This document shows, one piece after another, positions 24,477 to 33,512 of a DNA stretch of 64,000 nucleotides. The notes beneath the pieces were generated by a model. The model was not told where the DNA came from and searched no databases. It saw only the letters and a list, made by a program, of their open reading frames with translations. Within the stretch, counting starts at the first letter, position 1. Every line of letters starts with the position of its first letter. The stretch is from Pantoea nemavictus (GTDB taxonomy: Bacteria > Pseudomonadota > Gammaproteobacteria > Enterobacterales > Enterobacteriaceae), in NCBI RefSeq assembly GCF_037479095.1, contig NZ_JBBGZW010000002.1:186001-250000 (forward strand), read 5' to 3'. The translations under genes and the position numbers were made by a program.

Positions 24477-26330
24477 TTAATAGGGATCGGTGGCGCTCAT
24501 TAATTCAATACTGCGTTCCACCCCGTTCACCCGCACCTTAAGAAAACGTCGGGTACGCCAGCTGCCATCGGGATTTTGCACCGATTTTTCAAATGTCGGG
24601 CCATGCAGCAGCAGCTCTTTATTATTGTTGTAACCAAAGCCGACATCTTTATTGCCAATCCAGTGCTGCTCAAACGCCACGACTTTCGCCGCATCGAGCG
24701 TTCTACTCTCTTCGGCGCTGCAGGCGGTAAAACTTTTACGGAAAATAAAGCATAAACCGGCCTGATAACGATCTTTGCCATTGGTCTCTACCAGTGCAAT
24801 CGAGAAACCGGTATAGGCGGCGATTTTGACGTAGAGTTTGGTGCGCGCGCCCTGGCCGGAAATATGCACCTTCACCACCGGGCTGGAGCCTTCGCTGTGC
24901 CAGCTACCAATCGAATCGGCATTGTCACGCGCCTGCAAATAGATATTGGCGGCGCCTTCTGGCGTGCGATTGCTGAAGTCGACCTGGGTTTCACTTTGCG
25001 AAAGATATTGCGCGGTGCCGACAATGCGCACATGTATTTGCGTGGACGACCCTGAAAAGTTGAATTCACCGACGTAAAACCACTGGTCAGCGTCTTTACG
25101 GTTATCCATATGATGCTGCGAAGTGATGACATCGTAATTAAGCGAGCCCTGAATAATCGCGCCCCAATCAGAGATCTCCATCACGCCACGATCGCCTTCC
25201 GCCAGCAGAGCCCAGGGCTCAATGCCATCGGTGCTGTAATCAAAACCGGCGCTCTGATTGTGAATGCTCTTTTGAATAATGGTGGCGCGACAGTAGCCGA
25301 GTTTGAGCGGATTAGCGGTCGACTCAATCGCTAAACCTTCAATCACCCACTGACCGTTCGTTAGGTCACCGGCAAATTCGGAATGCTCAATCCAGCCATT
25401 GCGGATAAAGGATTGGGTACAACGCGGCAGATCCAACACCGGTTTCAGGGTGCCGCCTTGCAGGTTGAAATTTGATAGCTCAATCGCCGTAGAGTGATCC
25501 CACGCCCCCTGAGCCTGATCGGACCAGCGCGCATAGACGATGCTGTCCTGGCAGCCGCGCGCATAAAACTGGTCGATTTTACAATCCAGCGTATCGATCA
25601 AATCGAGTGCGCGCCCGCCCAAATAACGGAACTCCATGCTGCTGACGCGCAGGAACTGGCCACCGGTGATGGTGTTAGCAAAGAAGCCCACTTTGTTAAA
25701 CGCTGTGCCGCCATCCTCACCACTATTGGAACTCATCCCTTTGACGACAAAACCGGAAACTTCGGCGTAACGCGCCTTTACTTTGAAGAAATGCAGGCCG
25801 CGCGGTTTGGTTTCCCAGTTAAACACCAGCGTGGTAGTCGGAAAATAGCCGAAATTAACCGATGCGCCGGTGACTTTAAAACGGTTGATTTCAGTGGCCG
25901 AGATATCAAACGTCGACATGCTAAACACGCCTGCGGTAAAGCGAATTCCAGCCGAAGGCAATACGCGCTGTGACCAGGCAAACATGCGCTTCACCGCCTC
26001 TACACAGTCAGTTTTACCATCGGCGACCGCGCCAAAATCAACCACCGTTACTGCGTTGTAATCGAACAGCACACGCTTCCAGCGCTTTCTTCCAGCGGTA
26101 ACAAAGTTCAGTCCGCCATCATCTACGGTTGTGGTATCGGAAGCATCGTAGATAAATACACCACCGCCCATTTTAGTGCCTTGTGTATATTCCAGTACCG
26201 AAGCAACTTCACCTGCGGTTGACGGCTCCGTCGCACGTAGTTGTGCGATATCACGTAACTGAATCACAGATGCCGCTGCCGCAACGGCATTTTGCGGCGT
26301 GATATTGGTATTGCCGGACGAATTCGTCAT
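24477..26330 (-). CDS. Phage tailspike-like beta-helix protein (pectate-lyase-3 fold), orphan
   Basis: 617 residues without a signal peptide. The N-terminal part (LRDIAQLRATEPSTAGEVASVLEYTQG, then GGGVFIYDASDTTTVDDGG and VVDFGAVADGKTDC) matches the entry segment of phage tailspike or depolymerase proteins with a pectate-lyase-3 beta-helix. The middle is helix-repeat-like (VSGFVVKGMSSNSG, FIRNGWIEHSEF), and the C-terminal part is jelly-roll-like. No phage structural or capsule genes are adjacent. It could be a domesticated depolymerase or an exopolysaccharide-processing enzyme. AAGGGGT precedes the ATG. The fold is fairly sure, the role is not. Confidence 0.7.
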   Translation of the reverse strand: MTNSSGNTNITPQNAVAAAASVIQLRDIAQLRATEPSTAGEVASVLEYTQGTKMGGGVFIYDASDTTTVDDGGLNFVTAGRKRWKRVLFDYNAVTVVDFGAVADGKTDCVEAVKRMFAWSQRVLPSAGIRFTAGVFSMSTFDISATEINRFKVTGASVNFGYFPTTTLVFNWETKPRGLHFFKVKARYAEVSGFVVKGMSSNSGEDGGTAFNKVGFFANTITGGQFLRVSSMEFRYLGGRALDLIDTLDCKIDQFYARGCQDSIVYARWSDQAQGAWDHSTAIELSNFNLQGGTLKPVLDLPRCTQSFIRNGWIEHSEFAGDLTNGQWVIEGLAIESTANPLKLGYCRATIIQKSIHNQSAGFDYSTDGIEPWALLAEGDRGVMEISDWGAIIQGSLNYDVITSQHHMDNRKDADQWFYVGEFNFSGSSTQIHVRIVGTAQYLSQSETQVDFSNRTPEGAANIYLQARDNADSIGSWHSEGSSPVVKVHISGQGARTKLYVKIAAYTGFSIALVETNGKDRYQAGLCFIFRKSFTACSAEESRTLDAAKVVAFEQHWIGNKDVGFGYNNNKELLLHGPTFEKSVQNPDGSWRTRRFLKVRVNGVERSIELMSATDPY

Positions 26331-26390
26331 GGTGTACCCCTTAACCGTTAAGAGAAAGTAACTGCCCCCTGCAGTATAAGTAACTGAAAA

Positions 26391-26606
26391 TTAATATGTT
26401 GCTGAGTACCAATCTAAACAACGGCATTTACAACCCGCCTGGCGTTCTGCTTTAGACAACGCCATGAATTGTGATAGAAAGCGCAGCGACAAAATGATGA
26501 TTAACAGAATTTTCGCAGGCAGGTTGTGGCTTTGATTGGCGCGGATAAGCCGTAAACACCGGGTAATACCCGTGATTTCCTCAGCGGAGAATTGATTTAT
26601 TTTCAT
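26391..26606 (-). CDS. Possible small protein of unknown function
   Basis: 71 residues from the ATG at 26606. It begins KINQFSAEEITGITRCLRL, continues with one hydrophobic stretch (AKILLIIILSLRFLSQFMAL) and ends with three cysteines in 26 residues. No convincing ribosome site is seen and the family is not recognised. It may be a single-pass membrane protein or a non-coding frame in the gap between two minus-strand genes. Confidence 0.35.
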   Translation of the reverse strand: MKINQFSAEEITGITRCLRLIRANQSHNLPAKILLIIILSLRFLSQFMALSKAERQAGCKCRCLDWYSATY

Positions 26607-26616
26607 CAACAGTGAA

Positions 26617-26645
26617 GCGGCCAGTAACTATAAGTTACTGGCCGC
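26617..26645. terminator. Hairpin downstream of the GDSL autotransporter gene
   Basis: GCGGCCAGTAACT pairs perfectly over 13 bp with AGTTACTGGCCGC around a 3-nt loop, 6 nt after the autotransporter stop on the minus strand. No T-run follows, so it may be an mRNA 3-prime stabiliser or an imperfect terminator. Confidence 0.55.
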
Positions 26646-26650
26646 GCGGT

Positions 26651-28636
26651 TCAGAACGTGGCGTTCAGGCCGACATTCCAGCTGACCTGATGGTAATCAC
26701 TGTTACCGCCGACGGTTGAAACGGCGGCAAACGCATTCACCGTTTGCCCGAGCGGCACGTTGGCGCCAAGCGACATGTCCAGCCAGTTTTTGTCGCCGGC
26801 TTCAATGCTGCGCTCAAAAGAAGTACGCGTTGATTTCAGCCCAGCCCGCACCGTGGCATCGGTATCGCCAAACTGGTGATTGTAACTGACCTGCGCCCAC
26901 GGATTGACCAGCCACTGTTTGCTATCAATGCGCCAGCCAACCGAGCCAATCTGCGAATGGGTGGTTTGATCGCCATAGCGCATCGCGGTGCTGCTATTGC
27001 TGTTTTCGCTATAGCCGCCAACGCGGCCGTAATCCAGGGCGTAACCGGCCATGGGTCCGGTACTCAGATGCTCGCCCAGCGGCAGCGCCCAGCCGGTTTG
27101 TACCCGCATCCCGAGCAATTTTCCGCTGCTGCTGCCCTGCTCAGTGCGCTGCGCCGGGCCGATGTGAATGTCACGTTCGATGCTGTCAAAATCGAGATCG
27201 GCATAGTGCAGATCGGCATTGATCCAGCCCTGATCGAACAGCGTCAGCTGGCTGTAGAGCGCCACCAGATTGCCGCGCAGCTTGTAATCATAGTTGGAGG
27301 AGGGTTGCTGACGCTGGTTGCTGTTGGAGAACAGCACGCCGGTTTGCCAGTTATCGGTGAGCTGATAGCCGATACCGAGCGTGATGTTGGCGGTGTTAGC
27401 ATCACCGTTATTCCAGCTTTCACCGCGATAATCGACATGCTGCCCGGCATAACCGCCAAACACGCTGAACTGACCGGCACTAGACGGCTGTTGACGCTGC
27501 TGCTGCAGATGTCCGTCCAGCGTGTTTTGCATATCGCGCGCCATCATCAGCGGTGACTGCGATAGCGCCGCCACCTGCGCGGGCGCATCAAGAATCGACT
27601 GAATGTAATCGGCGATCATCGCATGGACTGCCGGACTGGGATGTAGGTGATCGGCAAACAGATAATCCTGCGCGCGGGTAAAACCGGGTGTGCCAGAAGT
27701 GCATTCCGCCGCCGACGTTCCCACCGGGCAAGCCATGCCGATGGTGTTAGTCAAACCATATTGCGTGGGGCTGGCGATCACTTCATTAAACAAACCGGCG
27801 ATATCAACGCGCACGATGTTGCCGCGCAGCGCCGCCAATCCCGCTTCTTGTTGTTGGTTGTAGCCATCAGACAGTGCGGTAACCTGCTCGGTGAGCGCTT
27901 GCCATGCGGCATACAGCTGCTGTGCGAGTGCATCGCGCACCAGTGGGATTGACGAAATCTGCCCCGCCGCCTGGTCAAAAGCCTGCTGCACCGCCTGCTG
28001 GCGCGCGGCGGCATCGGGCGTTGCTGCACTATCCAGCGACTGAAATGCCGCCACCAGCGCCGGTGTGGCAGCCGAACCCAGCACGCTTAAAACCGCTTCC
28101 ACCATATAGGGCGTCGAACCCAGCTGCGGGACGTTCGGCACAATCACCGCGCCGGCACCGGCATCTAACAGGGTTTTGACCTGGGCCACTGCGGCCGTGG
28201 CGCTGGTGCTGATGGTTTCACGCGCGGTCAGCGGATTGGTGACGGCAGCGGCGATGTCGTTGGCACCGACCCAATGGATGTAGAGCCCGTTGCTGTCAGC
28301 GCGACCGCCGGTGGATTGCAGATAGCTCGCCAGCTGATCCTGCGTATTCAGGTTGGGATCAATTTCTGGCACCGCCACCCCGCCACCCTGCGCATAGTTG
28401 CTGCCGCCGCGCGACGAGGCTTGCAGATTTTGTCCGAGATGCGCCGCAAGAATTTCGTCATACAGCGGATGTTGCGCACCATCGAACGTGAAGCGACCCA
28501 CGTTGCCGCCATCACTTAGGCTATCGCCAAACACCGTCAGGTTATCCCACGCCAGCACGGAAACTGGCGCCAGCAAGGCGCTGAGCGTGGCGAGCGCAAC
28601 AGCAGAAAGTGCAGATTTAGGGTTTTTCATCATCAA
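26651..28636 (-). CDS. GDSL autotransporter esterase (EstA/ApeE-like)
   Basis: 661 residues. A signal peptide (about residues 1-29, ending SVLAW) precedes the GDSL passenger: catalytic serine in VFGDSLSDGGN, block III in WVGANDIAA, and the aspartate-histidine pair in FADHLHPSPAVHAM. From about residue 390 an autotransporter beta-barrel follows, ending in SWNVGLNATF with a terminal phenylalanine. Such esterases stay anchored in the outer membrane with the lipase domain outside. It starts ATGATGATG-like (MMMKN); the exact methionine is uncertain. Single gene with a hairpin downstream. Confidence 0.92.
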   Translation of the reverse strand: MMMKNPKSALSAVALATLSALLAPVSVLAWDNLTVFGDSLSDGGNVGRFTFDGAQHPLYDEILAAHLGQNLQASSRGGSNYAQGGGVAVPEIDPNLNTQDQLASYLQSTGGRADSNGLYIHWVGANDIAAAVTNPLTARETISTSATAAVAQVKTLLDAGAGAVIVPNVPQLGSTPYMVEAVLSVLGSAATPALVAAFQSLDSAATPDAAARQQAVQQAFDQAAGQISSIPLVRDALAQQLYAAWQALTEQVTALSDGYNQQQEAGLAALRGNIVRVDIAGLFNEVIASPTQYGLTNTIGMACPVGTSAAECTSGTPGFTRAQDYLFADHLHPSPAVHAMIADYIQSILDAPAQVAALSQSPLMMARDMQNTLDGHLQQQRQQPSSAGQFSVFGGYAGQHVDYRGESWNNGDANTANITLGIGYQLTDNWQTGVLFSNSNQRQQPSSNYDYKLRGNLVALYSQLTLFDQGWINADLHYADLDFDSIERDIHIGPAQRTEQGSSSGKLLGMRVQTGWALPLGEHLSTGPMAGYALDYGRVGGYSENSNSSTAMRYGDQTTHSQIGSVGWRIDSKQWLVNPWAQVSYNHQFGDTDATVRAGLKSTRTSFERSIEAGDKNWLDMSLGANVPLGQTVNAFAAVSTVGGNSDYHQVSWNVGLNATF

Positions 28637-29039
28637 CTCCGAAAAGGGTAAACCGCGCGCGGGCAGTCACAGCAGCGCAGGCCAGCAAAGGCGCATCAGG
28701 GATGCGCAAAGTGGTAACAAGGACGTTAAACATCTAGTCATGAAGCGGAGGTATTACCAGTTTGCTGCTGCAAAATTGCGGGCGCGGTGATGACATGCAT
28801 TTTAATTAAACCTTTAGATCATCCCGCCGATAACCAAAGATGAACCGCTAAACGGTTCGTTTAAAACATCAGGTCGGTTACTTAATAACCCCATGCGGCG
28901 CTGAAGCGCAGAGAGACACATACAGAAGTGTCCGGCGAAGGGGAATCTTGCGAAGCAGCTGAGGTTGCGCATTGCGGCGCGATCGCCATTACGCTGCGCG
29001 CCTTATGTTCAACAGCATAATCATCGCCTGAGGCTGCCC
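28637..29039. other. 403-bp intergenic region between divergent esterase and chemoreceptor genes
   Basis: This region must hold the promoters of the GDSL autotransporter (minus) and the PAS chemoreceptor (plus). It is AT-richer around 28795-28870. I see no convincing promoter pair, repeat of the common family, RNA gene or other coding frame in it. Confidence 0.5.
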
Positions 29040-30326
29040 ATGTTTGGTGTGAAAAAGTCGAGTCTTTCATTGCCGTTTTATAAAAGTGGCGATGTGGTTA
29101 AAGATATCAATGCGATCAAACAGCATGTTGCATGGATTGAGTTTTCGCCCCACGGCGAAATCATCACTGCTAATCCCCTATTCCTTGCTACCACCGGCTA
29201 TCAGCTGAATGAGATTCAGGGCAAGCATCACCGCATCTTCTGCAGCCCGCAGTACAGCCAATCCTCCAGCTACCTCACCTTTTGGCAAACTCTGGCGGCT
29301 GGCGAATCGGTTACCGGCATTTTTGAGCGCTTCAATAAGCAACATCAGCGCTTCTATCTTAGTGCCACTTATTTCCCGGTAAGCGATGAGAAAGGGCATG
29401 TTTATAAGGTGATTAAAGTCGCTTCCGACATCACCGAACGTCATCAGGAGCTGGAGCATAAAGAGGCGGTGATTACCGCGCTCGACCTCTCCATGGCGGT
29501 GATTGAATTCACGCCGGATGGCCAGATCCTCAGCGCTAATAATAACTTCCTGACTCACATGGGCTATGAGCTGGCTGCAATTGTTGGGCAGCACCATCGT
29601 CTGTTCTGCTTCGATAACTTCTATCGCGAGAATCCCGACTTCTGGCGCAAGATTGCCAAAGGACAACATTTCGTTGGCCGCTTCGAGCGCAAAACCGCCA
29701 GCGGCGAACGTATCTGGCTGGAAGCCAGCTACAACCCGGTGTTTGACGCGGATGGCAAAGTCTACAAGGTGATTAAGATTGCGTCGGACATCACCGCGCG
29801 CGTAGAAGCCGCCAAGCGGGTGGCCGATATTGCGCTCACCACCTCGGAAGAGACCTCGCAAATCACCGATAACGCCAACGAAGTGCTGGATGAAACCATC
29901 CGTAACTCGGGCCTTGTCGCAGTACAGGTGAATGCGGCGACCGCCATCGGTGCCGAGCTCAACGCCTCGGCGAAAAGCATCAGCGAGGTGGTCGAGACCA
30001 TCAACCTGATCGCCTCACAAACCAATATTCTGGCACTCAATGCAGCGATTGAATCCGCGCGCGCCGGTGAAGCCGGTCGCGGCTTTAGCGTGGTGGCGGG
30101 CGAAGTGCGGCGCCTGGCGGCATCAACCTCCAGCGCCACCAGGCAGATCACTCAGGTGGTCGAACACAACGCCAGCCTGATTGCGCAAATGGAGCAGCAG
30201 CTGAATGAGGTGAAGCAGTTTGTGGTGACCGAGCAGGATAAAATCAGCGTGCTGTCACGCAGCCTGCGCGAGATTAACAGCGGCGTACATGAGTTTGTGA
30301 ATGTGATACATCGGTTGGATGTTTGA
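29040..30326 (+). CDS. Soluble PAS-PAS chemoreceptor (BdlA-like)
   Basis: 428 residues from the ATG at 29040 (CTGAGG 6 nt upstream). Two PAS domains (about residues 25-130 and 145-255) each carry the GYQ/GYE...QHHR/KHHRIFC pattern and a VYKVIK(V/I)ASDIT PAC end. They are followed by a compact MCP signalling domain with the conserved tip [36 protein letters not shown], here quoted in two parts: [19 protein letters not shown] and [14 protein letters not shown]. No transmembrane segment is present. Architecture and length match Pseudomonas BdlA, which links redox or nutrient cues to biofilm dispersal. No methylation enzyme or che gene is adjacent. Confidence 0.9.
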   Translation: MFGVKKSSLSLPFYKSGDVVKDINAIKQHVAWIEFSPHGEIITANPLFLATTGYQLNEIQGKHHRIFCSPQYSQSSSYLTFWQTLAAGESVTGIFERFNKQHQRFYLSATYFPVSDEKGHVYKVIKVASDITERHQELEHKEAVITALDLSMAVIEFTPDGQILSANNNFLTHMGYELAAIVGQHHRLFCFDNFYRENPDFWRKIAKGQHFVGRFERKTASGERIWLEASYNPVFDADGKVYKVIKIASDITARVEAAKRVADIALTTSEETSQITDNANEVLDETIRNSGLVAVQVNAATAIGAELNASAKSISEVVETINLIASQTNILALNAAIESARAGEAGRGFSVVAGEVRRLAASTSSATRQITQVVEHNASLIAQMEQQLNEVKQFVVTEQDKISVLSRSLREINSGVHEFVNVIHRLDV

Positions 30327-30356
30327 GACGAAGAGGCTTCATACCGCACATTTTCG

Positions 30357-30384
30357 GTAGCGGCGCGATTTATCGCGCCGCTAC
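30357..30384. repeat. Perfect 28-nt palindromic repeat (fused GTAGCGGCGC units)
   Basis: GTAGCGGCGCGAT and its inverse ATCGCGCCGCTAC are separated by only 2 nt, giving a compact hairpin between the convergent chemoreceptor and oxidase genes. It probably acts as a bidirectional 3-prime structure. Confidence 0.88.
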
Positions 30385-30399
30385 GGTATCTGCGGAAAA

Positions 30400-31728
30400 T
30401 TACATCATTTGCGGTTCACGGATTGCCTGACCTTTGGCAAAGCGCGCCAAACTGTACGGCGTCATATCGGTGAACAGCGGTTTATTATTCACCCGCTGCG
30501 CGCACAGCAAGCCCGCGCCGGGGCCGATACCAAAACCGTGCCCGCTGAAACCCGAGGCGATAAACAAACCTGGCAGGTTATTCATCTCATCAATCACCGG
30601 CACCAGATCCGGCGTGGTATCTATCCAGCCGCCCCATGCGTGATCGACTTTAATGCCGTTCAGCTGAGGATAAAGCTGCACCAGCGCCTGCATCGCTTCC
30701 TGCACGATGCCGTTATCCGCTGCCGGATCGAGGGTGCGGATCTTCTCGAATGGCGACACACCTTGGTTTGACCACGATCCCGCCGCTTCCGGACCGTTAA
30801 AGAAAGAGCCGTTAATCCGCACCTTGAGCTTCTTGGCGATTTTGCTGCGATACATCGGGTAGAACTTGGTGGCATAGCGGATATTTTGCGGCGCGAGGTC
30901 AATCTGCCCGCGCCCGGAAAGCGCCACGGTGTAGCTGCCATCCTGGCGACGGCGAATGCACAAGCCACCGGTGCTCAGACAACCTTTGATCACTTCCGGC
31001 GCGGCGGTGGTTTTGAACGCGGTGCCGAGAATATTGGCGCTCGGCAATTCAATGCCGTATTGCTTTAGGAAGCGCGAACTCCACGCGCCGCCGCAGCAAA
31101 TTACGCGGTTCGCTTTTACCAGGCCGCGCTCGGTCCAGACGCCCGTCACGCGTCCGCCGGAGACATCCAGGCCGCGCACCGCACAGCGTTGATGCACAAA
31201 AGCACCCAGATTTTTCGCGCCGGTGGCAATGGCCGGTGCGGCAAGTGACGGCTCAGCGCGGCCATCGCTCGGCGACCACACGCCGCCGACCCAAGGCGAA
31301 CTGTTGCCGATGCGATCGCGCGCTTCTTTCGCTGACAGCAAATGGCTAACAAAGCCGATTTGCTGCGCCTGTTTTCCCCACGCTTCCCAGCGCGCCAGAT
31401 CGCTTTCGCTCTGCGTACCGTAAGTGATGCCCTGACGTGAGAAGCCCAGATCGAGGCCGATTTCGCGGCTTAACTCATCCCAGCGCTGTAAACTGCGGAT
31501 CGCCATCGGCAACTCGTACAGGTCGCGGTTCTGCTGACGAACCCAGCCCCAGTTGCGCCCGGACTGCTCACCGCCAATCACCCCTTTTTCAAACAGCGCC
31601 ACTGAAACGCCCTGTTTGGCCAGCTCATAGCTCACCGAGGTGCCAATAATGCCGCCGCCAATCACAATCACATCAACGGATTCGGGAAAGCGTTCACTGT
31701 CTGCAACTGCATTAACTTTTATGCGCAT
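30400..31728 (-). CDS. FAD-dependent amine/amino-acid oxidoreductase (DAO family)
   Basis: 442 residues. The Rossmann FAD motif VIVIGGGIIGTSVSYELAKQG starts near residue 19, followed by GVIGGEQSGRNWGWVRQQ, which resembles the flavin-attachment region of sarcosine/glutamylputrescine-oxidase-like proteins. The C-terminal GWIDTTPDLVPVIDE and GFSGHGFGIGPGAG complete the DAO fold. It lies 35 nt downstream of an XRE-cupin regulator gene on the same strand. With the nearby amino-acid importer it probably oxidises an imported amine or D-amino acid. Substrate unknown. Confidence 0.88.
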   Translation of the reverse strand: MRIKVNAVADSERFPESVDVIVIGGGIIGTSVSYELAKQGVSVALFEKGVIGGEQSGRNWGWVRQQNRDLYELPMAIRSLQRWDELSREIGLDLGFSRQGITYGTQSESDLARWEAWGKQAQQIGFVSHLLSAKEARDRIGNSSPWVGGVWSPSDGRAEPSLAAPAIATGAKNLGAFVHQRCAVRGLDVSGGRVTGVWTERGLVKANRVICCGGAWSSRFLKQYGIELPSANILGTAFKTTAAPEVIKGCLSTGGLCIRRRQDGSYTVALSGRGQIDLAPQNIRYATKFYPMYRSKIAKKLKVRINGSFFNGPEAAGSWSNQGVSPFEKIRTLDPAADNGIVQEAMQALVQLYPQLNGIKVDHAWGGWIDTTPDLVPVIDEMNNLPGLFIASGFSGHGFGIGPGAGLLCAQRVNNKPLFTDMTPYSLARFAKGQAIREPQMM

Positions 31729-31763
31729 CGTCTTAAGTCCTGCACGCCACTAGGGTGACGAAT

Positions 31764-32369
31764 TCACAAATGATGTTCAGAGGGGATGTGCATGATCCAC
31801 AACACTCTGGCTTCACTCGCGCTATGGTTGAAAATGTTATGCGGTAAATGGCTCTGAAACTGAAAGCTATCGCCAGCGCGTAATCGGGCGCTGTCGCCAT
31901 CAATCTCCAGCGTCAACTCACCCTCCATCACTAAACCCGCCTTCTCGCCCTTGCCCATCAACATTTCGTCGGAACGCACGCCCGGTGGAATATTGATAAA
32001 CATAAACTGCAAATCGTGTTCGCCCGCCGCTGACAGCATCTCCTTTGAGATGCCCCGTTTCCCGACGTTGAAATGCGGTCGCTCAACGGCGCGCCGCACA
32101 TAATGCTCCGCGCCGCGCAGCGTCGATGCGTGCTCTTCGAGAAAGGCTGAGAGCGGCACCTTCAGCACCAGCCGCAGCTGCTCCAGCACGCGCACGGTGG
32201 GATTGGTCAGGTTGCGCTCTATTTGGCTAATGGCGCCAGCGGATACATTCGCCAGCTGCGCCAAATCAGTGATGGTCATATTGCGCGCCTTGCGAATCCG
32301 TTTCAGGCGCGATCCAATATCCGCTTCCTGCGCGCCCGTCGTTTCGTCACTGATATTCACTTTTTTCAT
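31764..32369 (-). CDS. XRE-cupin transcriptional regulator (PuuR-like)
   Basis: 201 residues. An HTH_3 domain (about residues 20-75: RLKRIRKARNMTITDLAQLANVSAGAISQIERN, conserved in short motifs) is joined to a C-terminal cupin_2 domain (FQFQSHLPHNIFNHS). This layout is found in PuuR and other repressors of amine catabolism. It sits between the oxidase gene and the importer genes, and matching palindromes precede both transporter transcripts, making it the likely repressor that reads them. Confidence 0.9.
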   Translation of the reverse strand: MKKVNISDETTGAQEADIGSRLKRIRKARNMTITDLAQLANVSAGAISQIERNLTNPTVRVLEQLRLVLKVPLSAFLEEHASTLRGAEHYVRRAVERPHFNVGKRGISKEMLSAAGEHDLQFMFINIPPGVRSDEMLMGKGEKAGLVMEGELTLEIDGDSARLRAGDSFQFQSHLPHNIFNHSASEARVLWIMHIPSEHHL

Positions 32370-32497
32370 CGGCTTTAACCCTTCCAGCGGATAACTTTAT
32401 CGAATTTCGCACAGCGCAGTCGCCGCGTTTATTTCCCTGATACTGTGTTTTTCGCTGAAATTAAGGGTGCGAGACAGCAATATATGCCGCAGCAATG

Positions 32498-33247
32498 TTA
32501 AGGCATGCCCCATTTGGTTTTAATGGTCTGCAAGGTGCCGTCATCTTTCATCGCGGTTAAGGCGCTATTAATTTCGGCCATTAATTTATCGTTGCCTTTT
32601 TTCACGCCAAACGCCATCGGCGAAACATGTTCGGGCTTATAACCGTCAATCACATGCATGCCTTTTAACCCACCGGCTTTTTCCTGCGCTTTAAGAATCG
32701 GATAATCATTCATCCCCGCCGCGATGCGTCCCAGCGATAAATCACGCGTCATATCAGCCGGGCTGTCATAAACCTTCACCTCTTTGGCGATGCCGCTGGC
32801 CATCAGGCTTTGGGTATAATCGGTGCCTGCCATGGTGCCGACGATGTCACCCTTCACATCCTGCCACGAGTTATAGGTCTTCTTGTTGTCATCGCGCACC
32901 ACTAAACCGGCACCAAATGCGGTCACGGGCTGCGAGAAAGTAATACGTTTGGCGCGCTCTTCCGTGGGCGTCATACCCGCCACAATCATGTCGATTTTGC
33001 CGGCAATCACCGACTGAATCAGGGTGGAAAAAGGAATCGCCGTGTAATTAATTTCAAGGTGCTGGCGCTTAGCCACTTCTGCCGCTACGTCGGGCATGAA
33101 GCCTTCAATTTTACCGCTTTTAGTATCAAGGAAAGTGGTCGGCGCGCTGGACGGCGGCGAGCCCGCGGTGAGCGCCGCGGCCTGGGCATTGAGGCTAAAT
33201 GCAGCCGCCAGACAGGCGAATAATAACCGGGAACGATTAGCAGACAT
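32498..33247 (-). CDS. Polar amino-acid-type ABC transporter binding protein
   Basis: 249 residues with a Sec signal ending AQA near residue 24. The SBP_bac_3 fold is evident from IEGFMPDVAAEVAKR, GKIDMIVAGMTPTEERAKRITFSQP and AFGVKKGNDKLMAEINSAL. Residues AGMTPTEERA and the TD in MAGTDYTQS bind ligand carboxylate and amine in family members. It is divergent from the permease-ATPase pair with 265 bp between. The binding protein and membrane parts are thus transcribed apart but share the same operator palindrome. Confidence 0.9.
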   Translation of the reverse strand: MSANRSRLLFACLAAAFSLNAQAAALTAGSPPSSAPTTFLDTKSGKIEGFMPDVAAEVAKRQHLEINYTAIPFSTLIQSVIAGKIDMIVAGMTPTEERAKRITFSQPVTAFGAGLVVRDDNKKTYNSWQDVKGDIVGTMAGTDYTQSLMASGIAKEVKVYDSPADMTRDLSLGRIAAGMNDYPILKAQEKAGGLKGMHVIDGYKPEHVSPMAFGVKKGNDKLMAEINSALTAMKDDGTLQTIKTKWGMP

Positions 33248-33286
33248 AACTCACTCCTGAATCAAATGAAAAGGGCGAACGTCATT

Positions 33287-33320
33287 TTCACTATAATGAA
33301 ATTAGTCAGGTGGGTGTCAA
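33287..33320 (-). promoter_or_regulatory. Promoter and operator of the amino-acid binding-protein gene
   Basis: On the minus strand TTGACA (33320-33315) is followed after 17 nt by ATTATA, overlapping the dyad TTCACTATAATGAA (33287-33300). The dyad differs by one base from the perfect palindrome upstream of the divergent permease gene. Repressor binding here would cover the -10. Confidence 0.65.
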
Positions 33321-33451
33321 TGTTTTATTTAAGCAAAATGCGTGAATTCACAATTCACAGATAAACCCTTTTGATTACATGCATTATTACACCTATAGCT
33401 TGTTCATATGGCGATAATAAGTAAAAGCTATCTCTCCCCGGCGGGTATTGA

Positions 33452-33495
33452 TTGACAGTGATTTGCTATCGGGGATATTCATTATAATGAAATTA
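33452..33495 (+). promoter_or_regulatory. Promoter and operator of the permease-ATPase pair
   Basis: TTGACA (33452-33457) and GATATT (33474-33479) are 16 nt apart. Immediately downstream lies the perfect palindrome TTCATTATAATGAA (33478-33491), continued by ATTA exactly as in the copy at 33287-33304. The duplication strongly suggests a shared repressor, most simply the XRE-cupin protein. Confidence 0.66.
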
Positions 33496-33512
33496 ACCTG
33501 CAGGGGATTATC

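Noticed and set aside
24477..26330. Prophage
   Set aside because: Only one tailspike-like gene is found; no integrase, capsid, tail, lysis or att-like repeats are seen around it.
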